Part shown: positions 6,801-12,731 of the stretch, piece after piece | Numbering within the stretch: position 1 is the first letter of the stretch | Layout of the letters: each line of letters starts with the position of its first letter | Origin: Planctomycetaceae bacterium | GTDB lineage: Bacteria > Planctomycetota > Planctomycetia > Planctomycetales > Planctomycetaceae | Length of the DNA stretch: 12,731 bases | Direction: 5' to 3' | NCBI GenBank assembly: GCA_016795125.1 | Contig: JAEUIG010000134.1 | Location: forward strand, 1 to 12,731 | Translations under genes and position numbers: made by a program | Notes under the pieces: model-generated | Seen by the model: the letters and a program-made list of their open reading frames with translations, nothing else | What the model was told of the DNA's origin: nothing | Database searches by the model: none

Positions 6801-8024
6801 ATGACGGGTCGAGTCTACGCCATTGCCACCCTCGACACGAAAGGGGCGGAACTCGACTACGTCCGGCAGTGCCTCGCGGCCGCCGGCGCTCTGGTGACGA
6901 CGGTCGACGTCGGCAGCGGCGGCCCCCCCACCATTACCGCCGATGTTCCTCGCGAGCGGTTGAAAGCCGACGCTGCGGAACTCTCGTCCGGCGACCGCGG
7001 ACGGGCGATTGCCGCGATGAGTCGCGCGCTCACCGCGTTTCTGCAGGCCGAGCACGCCGCCGGTCGCGTGGCCGGAGTCATCGGGCTGGGAGGCAGTGGC
7101 GGAACGGCGCTCATCTCCGCCGCCCTGAGGGCACTGCCGATCGGATTGCCGAAGCTGCTGGTCTCGACGGTCGCCAGCGGGAACACGGCGCCGTATGTCG
7201 ACTGCAGCGACATCACGCTGATGTACTCCGTGGTGGACGTGGCCGGCTTGAATGCCGTGTCTCGTCGCGTGCTCGCGAACGCCGCCCATGCGATGGCCGG
7301 CATGGTGCTGAACCGTCTCCCCGAAGGGGAATCGCGGCCCACCGTCGGCATGACGATGTTCGGCGTCACCACTCCCTGTGTCACGCGGGTCCGCGAAACG
7401 CTCGAAAAGCTGGGCTTCGATTGCCTGGTTTTTCACGCGACCGGAGCCGGCGGCCGGGCGATGGAGGCACTCGTCGACAGCGGGCTGATCGAAGGCGTGC
7501 TCGACGTCACGACCACCGAGGTCGCGGACGAGCTGGTCGGAGGCGTGTTCGCCTCTGGACCGCTGCGGTTTGAGAAACTTCTCCAGCGTGAGATCCCGCT
7601 GGTGCTCAGCCTCGGCGCGCTCGACATGGTGAACTTCGGCGCGCTCGACACGGTGCCGCCCCAATTCCGGAATCGCAAGCTGCATGTCCACAACGCGAAC
7701 GTCACGCTGATGCGGACAACGGCCGACGAGAACCGCAGATTCGGCGCGTGGATCGCGGACAAGCTGAATCGCTCAAGCGCGCCGCTGCGCATGCTGATCC
7801 CTGAGGGAGGAGTCTCGCTGATCGATGTTCCGGGACAGCCGTTTCACGACCCGGAAGCCGACGCGGCGCTGTTCGACGAATTGACGAACCGACTCAACGT
7901 CACCGACCAACGGCGCCTGATCCGGCTGCCGTACGCCATCAACGCACCAGAATTCGCGGACGCGCTCGTCCAGCACTTCCTTGATGTCCACAGCACAGGA
8001 CAGGAAAAAACAAGGGACCGCTGA
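6801..8024 (+). CDS. UPF0261 / Tm-1-like ATP-binding domain protein, 407 aa
   Basis: A cytoplasmic protein of the UPF0261 family, related to the N-terminal half of tomato Tm-1, the tomato mosaic virus resistance protein. The biochemical role in bacteria is unknown. The N-terminal domain shows the expected VYAIATLDTKG at 5-15, then VDVGSGGPP. The glycine-rich GLGGSGGT lies at 95-102, STVASGN at 122-128, and the block DITLMYSVVDVAGLN follows. The second domain begins near G183 (GMTMFGVTTP), continues with H212-A-T-G-A-G-G, and has the conserved NFGALDTVPPQF segment. The length of about 400 residues is normal. The ATG at 6801 directly precedes the conserved strand and is the only plausible start, although its ribosome site is poor. 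The next gene supplies the TIM-barrel half of the Tm-1 architecture. The TGA stop lies inside the left arm of the decamer array and is followed at once by an in-frame TAA. Confidence 0.92.
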   Translation: MTGRVYAIATLDTKGAELDYVRQCLAAAGALVTTVDVGSGGPPTITADVPRERLKADAAELSSGDRGRAIAAMSRALTAFLQAEHAAGRVAGVIGLGGSGGTALISAALRALPIGLPKLLVSTVASGNTAPYVDCSDITLMYSVVDVAGLNAVSRRVLANAAHAMAGMVLNRLPEGESRPTVGMTMFGVTTPCVTRVRETLEKLGFDCLVFHATGAGGRAMEALVDSGLIEGVLDVTTTEVADELVGGVFASGPLRFEKLLQREIPLVLSLGALDMVNFGALDTVPPQFRNRKLHVHNANVTLMRTTADENRRFGAWIADKLNRSSAPLRMLIPEGGVSLIDVPGQPFHDPEADAALFDELTNRLNVTDQRRLIRLPYAINAPEFADALVQHFLDVHSTGQEKTRDR

Positions 8025-8164
8025 TAAGCGCTAATGGACGCTAATGAAAGAGGACATATGCAATCCTGCTCCAAATCATGACCCACCGGTACCGACGCTG
8101 GCTCGAATGAAGGCCACGATTTGCGCCCCTTTATTGGCGTTCATTAGCGCTTATTAGCGGTCTC
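8014..8164 (+). repeat. Decamer array with 36-base inverted arms, long intercistronic hairpin
   Basis: Three 10-base words stand in tandem on the left: GCTGATAAGC, GCTAATGGAC, GCTAATGAAA (8020-8049). Three stand inverted on the right: CTTTATTGGC, GTTCATTAGC, GCTTATTAGC (8129-8158). Arms 8014-8049 and 8129-8164 match at 30 of 36 positions. Five of the six differences are G.T or T.G on the plus strand, so an RNA in the gene sense could form 35 consecutive pairs (8014-8048 with 8130-8164) around an 81-base loop. The left arm contains the stop codon of the Tm-1-like gene. The right arm ends 24 bases before the ATG at 8189, leaving that gene's ribosome site unpaired. It could be a processing, stabilising or partial termination element. 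Confidence 0.8.
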
Positions 8165-8188
8165 CTTACTTTCTTCTGAGAAGGAACA

Positions 8189-9022
8189 ATGCGACACACC
8201 CGTGAATCTGTTCTCGCCCGGCTCCGCGACAAGATTGCGAAACGCCTGCCGATCATCGGCGGCGGCGCCGGCACCGGCATCAGCGCGAAATGCGAAGAGG
8301 CCGGCGGCATCGACCTCATCGTGATCTACAACTCCGGCCGCTATCGCATGGCGGGCCGCGGCTCGCTGTCGGGGCTGATGCCGTTCGGAAATGCCAACGA
8401 GATCGTCAAGGAGATGGCCCGCGAGGTCCTCACCACGGTCAAGGACACGCCGGTTATCGCCGGCGTGTGCGGCATCGATCCGTTCATGCTTCGCGACCAC
8501 TTTCTCAAGGAGCTGATCGACCTGGGTTTCGCCGGCATCCAGAACTTCCCCACCGTCGGCCTGATCGACGGGACGTTCCGCGCCAATCTGGAAGAGACCG
8601 GAATGGGGTTCGGACTGGAGATCGATTGCATCGCCGCCGCACACCGGCTCGGCCTGCTGACGACGCCCTACGTGTTCGATGAGGAACAAGCCGTCGCCAT
8701 GACCCGCGCCGGGGCGGACATCCTCGTCGCCCATATGGGTCTCACCACGGGCGGCGCGATCGGTGCAGAGACCGCCTCCAACCTCGACGACTGCGTCCGC
8801 CGCATCACGGACATCGCCGCCGCCGGCCGCAGGATCCGCAAGGACGTCATCGTCCTCTGTCACGGCGGCCCCATCGCCATGCCGAGCGACGCCCAGTACG
8901 TCCTATCCCGCTGCGACATCCACGGCTTCTACGGCGCCAGTTCCATGGAGCGCCTGCCGACCGAGATCGCGATCAAGCAGCAGGTGGCTGAGTTCACCAG
9001 ACTGACCTTGTCGGAGAAGTGA
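8189..9022 (+). CDS. PEP hydrolase-like TIM-barrel protein, 277 aa
   Basis: A TIM-barrel protein of the PEP_hydrolase-like family (Pfam PF09370, from memory). It corresponds to the C-terminal half of plant and fungal Tm-1-like proteins. The barrel start is clear: RLPIIGGGAGTGISAKCEEAG at about 19-39, then GGIDLIVIYNSGRYRMAG (39-56) and the LMPFGNAN turn (63-70). Later strands read PVIAGVCGIDPF, GFAGIQNFPTVGLIDG (113-128), DILVAHMGLTTGG (177-189) and VLCHGGPIAMP (222-232), ending with GFYGASSMERLP (247-257). The conserved glycines of phosphate-binding loops are present. The reaction is not established; 'PEP hydrolase' is a fold-based family name. The ATG at 8189 has AGAAGGA at about four bases upstream, a clear though close ribosome site. 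It is separated from the Tm-1-like gene only by the decamer hairpin array, so the two are probably co-transcribed and work together. Confidence 0.93.
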   Translation: MRHTRESVLARLRDKIAKRLPIIGGGAGTGISAKCEEAGGIDLIVIYNSGRYRMAGRGSLSGLMPFGNANEIVKEMAREVLTTVKDTPVIAGVCGIDPFMLRDHFLKELIDLGFAGIQNFPTVGLIDGTFRANLEETGMGFGLEIDCIAAAHRLGLLTTPYVFDEEQAVAMTRAGADILVAHMGLTTGGAIGAETASNLDDCVRRITDIAAAGRRIRKDVIVLCHGGPIAMPSDAQYVLSRCDIHGFYGASSMERLPTEIAIKQQVAEFTRLTLSEK

Positions 9023-9074
9023 AGCGAGTGTTGTCGCGGCTAGTCCAATCGTGTTATCGATGACAATCGGGTTT

Positions 9075-9079
9075 GAGGT
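9075..9079 (+). promoter_or_regulatory. Ribosome binding site that fixes the start of the large exported gene
   Basis: GAGGT lies four bases before the ATG at 9084. An in-frame ATG at 9060 has no such site, and starting there would add eight residues in front of the signal peptide. The 61-base gap from the previous stop (9023-9083) shows no convincing promoter. Confidence 0.6.
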
Positions 9080-9083
9080 AAGT

Positions 9084-12000
9084 ATGCATCGCCTGTGTGT
9101 CGCGTCGATCATTCTGTTGTGCCCTGTCGTTCTCCGCGCGGATGAACCGGCCGTCAATATCGAGAAATGGGCCGATCAGCGTCTCCCGGTCACCGGCGGC
9201 CTTGAGTACTGGTTCGATGCCGGGACGGTCAACGGCACGCAGCTCATCCCGCACGACGGCAAGATCGCCACCTGGTTCGACGCCAGCGGACACAAGCGCG
9301 ACCTGCTGCAACCAGACGTCGAGGCCCAGCCGCTCCGGTTGCCGGCGGGAGAAGCCGCCGTCGTCCGATTCGACGGCATCAACGACTTTCTGCGATCCGC
9401 GAAGCCGCCGATGGAGCGCGAACAGCTCACGGTGTTCGTCATCGCCTCGCCGCGGCGGAACACCGGCGGTTTTCGGGCGGTGATGGCATTCAACGCGCCG
9501 GAACAGCGTGACTTCCAGTCGGGCATCACGCTCGACCTCGGTCCCGGGCCGACCAACCGGTTCACGAGTTTCAACGTGGAAGGGAGGGGATTTGAAACAT
9601 GGAAGAACCTGCTCAGCGGCGAGCGACCGTATGGAGAGCTGCGCGTGCTGGAGTTCTCCACCGCGCCCGACAGGATCCTGATGCACGTCGACGGGGAGCA
9701 GACGGGGGAGCGCCCGCGCGACGGCAAGCCGGTCAACATCAGCGAACTGACGGCCGGCGCCCGCTACTACACGCTCGGCGGCGGGCCGCAGGAGGTGCAG
9801 GGATTCGGTGCGTGGGACATCGCCGAAATCCTGGTTTATGGGCGCTCACTCGCCGCGGACGAGACGGTCACGGTGCGCAAGTACCTCGCGGAGAAGTACG
9901 ACAGCGTCCGGCAGCTCATGCCGCCTGATCTCGAGTCCGGCATTTCTGTGCTGGAGACCGTTCAGAATCCGCCGCCCGTCCAGATGCTGCTGCCCGGCTT
10001 CACGGTGCAGGAAGTCCCGGTTCAGCTCACCAATATCAACAACGTCCTGTATCGCGCCGACGGCACGCTTTTCGCCGTAGGTTACAACGGCATGATCTGG
10101 ACGCTGAAGGATACCGACGGCGACGGACTGGAGGATCAGTCCCACGTTTTCTGGGACGGCCAGGCCACGCTGCGGTCGCCGATCGGCATGGACCTCACGC
10201 CGCCGGGATACGAACACGGCGACGGCGTGTTCGTCGTCGCCAAGACCCGCTGCGTGCTGATTACCGATACCGACCACGATGGCACGGCCGACAAGGAGAT
10301 CGCCGTCGCCGACGGCTGGAAAGAAAGCTTTCACGCCGTTGATGGCCTGGGCGTCGCCTTCGACAAGCGCGATGGCAGCGTGTGGTACGGGCGCGGCACC
10401 TATAACTTCGCCGACCCGCTGCTGAAGAATAAAGAGGGAGTGCCGCAGTACGAACTCGCCGGCGAGGCGGGGACGATCATTCGCGTCGCGCCAGACTTCC
10501 AGTCCCGCGAAGTGTTCGCGACCGGCATCCGCTTCCCGGTCGGTCTGCGGTTCAATCGCGCCGGGGACCTGTTCTGCACCGACCAGGAAGGGGCAACCTG
10601 GGTCGCCAACGGCAATCCGCTGGATGAACTGCTGCACGTCCAGAAAGGACGCCACTACGGATTTCCACCGCGCCACCCGGTGCATCTGCCGAACGTCATC
10701 GATGAACCGAGCACGTTTGACTACTCACCGCAACACCAGTCGACGTGCGGGTTCAACTTCAACGAACCGGTCGTCGAAGGGGGAGCGACTTTCGGGCCGG
10801 CGGACTGGGCCGGCGATGCGCTCGTCACCGGCGAGTCGCGCGGCAAGCTGTATCGCACGAAGCTCGTCAAGACGCCGCTGGGATACGTCGCCCGTACCAG
10901 TCTGATCGGGTGCCTCAGCATGCTCACGGTCGACTGCTGCGTTGCCCCGGATGGCTCACTGCGCGTCGCCTGCCACAGCGGCGGACCGGACTGGGGGAGC
11001 GGCCCGACCGGCGACGGCAAGCTGTTCCGGATTTGCTACTCGGCCCCGCAGCATCCGCAGCCGTCGCTGGTCTGGGCGAACGGCCCGCGGGAAGTCCGCG
11101 TGGAGTTCGATCGGCCCGTCGATCCCGCGCTGCTCCACGATGCACTGCGGCAAATCAAGCTCTCGGCCGGCAAGGCGACACGGGCGGGAGACCGGTTCGA
11201 ATCGATCTATCCGGGCTATGCCATCGTGCAGGCCCAGAAGATTGCACCGCGGTACGATGTCCCCGTGCGCTCGGCCCAACTCACGCCGGATGGTCGCACC
11301 CTGGTCCTCGCAACTGATCCACACACCGCCGCACTCGGTTACGCCCTCACGCTGCCGCCGATGGGCCGTCCGGCGCACGACGCGCCAGCCGCCGGTGACC
11401 TGCCGCAATACCCAGAGATCGACGTCGACTTTGATCTCACCGGCTGCGAAGCGACCTGGGTCCCGGCTGACGGCAGTCCTGCCTGGACCGGCTGGCTGCC
11501 GCATCCCGATCTGCAGGTGTCCCGTGCTTTCACAGCCGGCAGCGCCGCACACGATGTCCTCTGGGCCTCGATGCAGAACGCCGGCGAACTCACGCTCCGC
11601 ACGCGGATTGATCTCACGCACATGCTGCAGCCGGCCGTGCAGCCCGGTTCGCGACTGAACTTCGAGTATCCGCCGGAGACTGTGTCGATCCAGTTCGAGA
11701 CCTCAGCCGACGTGAAGTCGCTGCTGGTTGGAGCGCGCTCCGGTACGACCGCGTCGGCCGAACCTGTCAACATTTCTCATGGAAAGGCGATTTCGTTCAC
11801 CCTCAATGCGAGTGACGACAAGTCCACAGTGCTCATCATCAAACTGGAGTCGAACGGCGGCGATTTCTCGTTAAACATCCATTTCACGACGGCAGAGGAT
11901 TCGAGACCCCGCCCGCTGCCGCTGCGGCGGTTCTTCCTGCCGTGGTCGGATGCATCGAGCAGTGTCGCCACAGAGTCGGTGGCGGTGCATTTCCCTGAAC

Positions 12001-12731
12001 TCGATGGTGGAAGCTGGGCGCGCGGCCGCGCGGTATTCCTCAGTGAGGAAGCGGCGTGCTCGAAGTGCCACGCAGTGCACGGTCGCGGCGGTAACCTCGC
12101 ACCGGACCTGTCGAACCTCATTCATCGCGACTATGCGTCGGTGTTACGGGACATCGAGCGTCCCAGCTTCGCCATCAACCCGGATCATCTGGCGTACGTC
12201 ATCGCGCTGAATGACGGCCGCGTGCTTAACGGAGTCATGCACACCGTCGACGGCCGGAATCAGATCGGCGACACCAAGGGAATCATTACGGAGATCGATC
12301 ATTCGGACATCGACTCGATCAAGGCGTCGTCGGTCTCGGTGATGCCGGAAGGATTGCCGAAGCTGCTGGGTCCGGAACGGCTCCGCGACCTGATGACGTT
12401 CCTGCTGACGAGTTCCACGTCGATGCCGGACTACGGCGCCGGCGATCCGCCACCGGCGCGGCCCCGCGCCGAAGTGAATGACGTTCTTGCCGGTGCGCCC
12501 AGTCCGCCGGAGCCGACGCGAAGTATCAACGTCGTCCTTGTCGGCGGACCGAAAGACCACGGGCCGGGTGAACACGATTACCCCGCGTGGCAGAAGGCCT
12601 GGAACGAACTGCTCGGGATTGCGGAGAACACGGTCGTGGAAACGGCCGAGGAATGGCCAACGTCCGATCAGCTCTCGAACGCCGACGTGCTCGTGTTTTA
12701 CCAGCATGGCACCTGGACGCCGGAGCGGGCG
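9084..12731 (+). CDS. Exported PVC-type multidomain haem protein: LamG-like, dehydrogenase propeller, CxxCH haem domain, ThuA-like; 3' end missing
   Basis: The frame stays open for 1216 codons to the window end. Residues 1-19 are a Sec signal peptide with a likely cut at LRA/DE. Residues 38-272 are LamG-like (LEYWFDAG, VVRFDGINDFL, EILVYGRSL). Residues 300-650 form a beta-propeller of the planctomycete 'membrane-bound dehydrogenase' type, with two DxDxDG calcium-type loops (D343-D351 and D395-D403). Residues 660-970 are beta-rich. The haem domain (about 975-1120) has CSKCH at 992-996, APDLS, and M1087 as a candidate axial ligand. A ThuA-like domain begins near 1147 (INVVLVGGPKDHGPGEHDY) and is cut off. 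The protein should act outside the cytoplasmic membrane as an electron-transferring, probably carbohydrate-oxidising enzyme; the substrate is inferred only from family trends. No transmembrane helix or proper lipobox is seen. It starts 61 bases after the TIM-barrel gene. Confidence 0.9.
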   Translation, partial: MHRLCVASIILLCPVVLRADEPAVNIEKWADQRLPVTGGLEYWFDAGTVNGTQLIPHDGKIATWFDASGHKRDLLQPDVEAQPLRLPAGEAAVVRFDGINDFLRSAKPPMEREQLTVFVIASPRRNTGGFRAVMAFNAPEQRDFQSGITLDLGPGPTNRFTSFNVEGRGFETWKNLLSGERPYGELRVLEFSTAPDRILMHVDGEQTGERPRDGKPVNISELTAGARYYTLGGGPQEVQGFGAWDIAEILVYGRSLAADETVTVRKYLAEKYDSVRQLMPPDLESGISVLETVQNPPPVQMLLPGFTVQEVPVQLTNINNVLYRADGTLFAVGYNGMIWTLKDTDGDGLEDQSHVFWDGQATLRSPIGMDLTPPGYEHGDGVFVVAKTRCVLITDTDHDGTADKEIAVADGWKESFHAVDGLGVAFDKRDGSVWYGRGTYNFADPLLKNKEGVPQYELAGEAGTIIRVAPDFQSREVFATGIRFPVGLRFNRAGDLFCTDQEGATWVANGNPLDELLHVQKGRHYGFPPRHPVHLPNVIDEPSTFDYSPQHQSTCGFNFNEPVVEGGATFGPADWAGDALVTGESRGKLYRTKLVKTPLGYVARTSLIGCLSMLTVDCCVAPDGSLRVACHSGGPDWGSGPTGDGKLFRICYSAPQHPQPSLVWANGPREVRVEFDRPVDPALLHDALRQIKLSAGKATRAGDRFESIYPGYAIVQAQKIAPRYDVPVRSAQLTPDGRTLVLATDPHTAALGYALTLPPMGRPAHDAPAAGDLPQYPEIDVDFDLTGCEATWVPADGSPAWTGWLPHPDLQVSRAFTAGSAAHDVLWASMQNAGELTLRTRIDLTHMLQPAVQPGSRLNFEYPPETVSIQFETSADVKSLLVGARSGTTASAEPVNISHGKAISFTLNASDDKSTVLIIKLESNGGDFSLNIHFTTAEDSRPRPLPLRRFFLPWSDASSSVATESVAVHFPELDGGSWARGRAVFLSEEAACSKCHAVHGRGGNLAPDLSNLIHRDYASVLRDIERPSFAINPDHLAYVIALNDGRVLNGVMHTVDGRNQIGDTKGIITEIDHSDIDSIKASSVSVMPEGLPKLLGPERLRDLMTFLLTSSTSMPDYGAGDPPPARPRAEVNDVLAGAPSPPEPTRSINVVLVGGPKDHGPGEHDYPAWQKAWNELLGIAENTVVETAEEWPTSDQLSNADVLVFYQHGTWTPERA

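Noticed and set aside
6552..7691. A 379-codon minus-strand frame opposite the Tm-1-like gene
   Set aside because: It is antisense to well-conserved UPF0261 motifs and is rich in His, Gly and Arg without any domain.
8014..8164. MITE or insertion-sequence remnant with terminal inverted repeats
   Set aside because: No target-site duplication is evident, the arms are themselves tandem 10-mers, and the left arm is part of the upstream gene's stop region.
9031..9059. Sigma-70 promoter (TTGTCG, 17 bases, TTATCG) before the large exported gene
   Set aside because: The -35 box is fair, but the -10 box matches the consensus at only one position.
9846..10685. A 279-codon minus-strand frame inside the large exported gene
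   Set aside because: The plus strand carries a continuous, homologous propeller here, so the minus frame is a by-product of high GC3.

Overview
The window is GC-rich and almost certainly from a planctomycete, probably of the Planctomycetaceae type. The best evidence is the large exported gene at the right end. It combines a LamG-like domain, a PVC-type 'membrane-bound dehydrogenase' beta-propeller, a CxxCH haem domain and a ThuA-like domain, an assembly typical of Planctomycetota and Verrucomicrobiota. An FHA-EAL protein and a small Cys-rich protein that I recall only from planctomycetes agree with this. No rRNA, tRNA, IS element, CRISPR array or phage gene is visible.

Layout, left to right. 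(1) 1-1134 (+): 3' part of a tandem glycerophosphodiester phosphodiesterase. (2) 1401-4082 (+): a 12-TM MMPL/RND-type exporter. (3) 4186-5370 (-), convergent with it: an FHA-EAL c-di-GMP phosphodiesterase, followed on its upstream side by a 364-base stretch with no convincing gene. (4) 5735-6094 (-) and 6229-6555 (-): a small Cys-rich conserved hypothetical and an EthD-family protein, apparently a small same-strand unit. (5) 6801-8024 (+) and 8189-9022 (+): a UPF0261/Tm-1-like protein and a TIM-barrel 'PEP hydrolase-like' protein. These are the two halves that occur fused in plant Tm-1, here as neighbouring genes. (6) 9084-12731 (+): the multidomain exported haem protein, cut by the window end inside its ThuA-like domain.

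The most unusual signal is between the genes. Three intergenic gaps (4083-4185, 6095-6228, 8025-8188) are largely filled by arrays of very short tandem words, 7 bp in two and 10 bp in one. Each array has two arms in opposite orientation, so it can fold into a long hairpin. The words differ but the architecture is the same, and each array lies flush against, or across, the stop codon of a neighbouring gene. In the 8014-8164 array, five of the six differences between the 36-base arms are G.U-compatible when read as a plus-strand RNA. That is the sense of the flanking genes, so the structure may be kept at the RNA level. This looks like a class of 3'-end or intercistronic element rather than a mobile gene.

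Only the Tm-1-like/TIM-barrel pair is strongly linked by known biology. The other genes look like unrelated housekeeping, signalling and surface-catabolism functions placed side by side.
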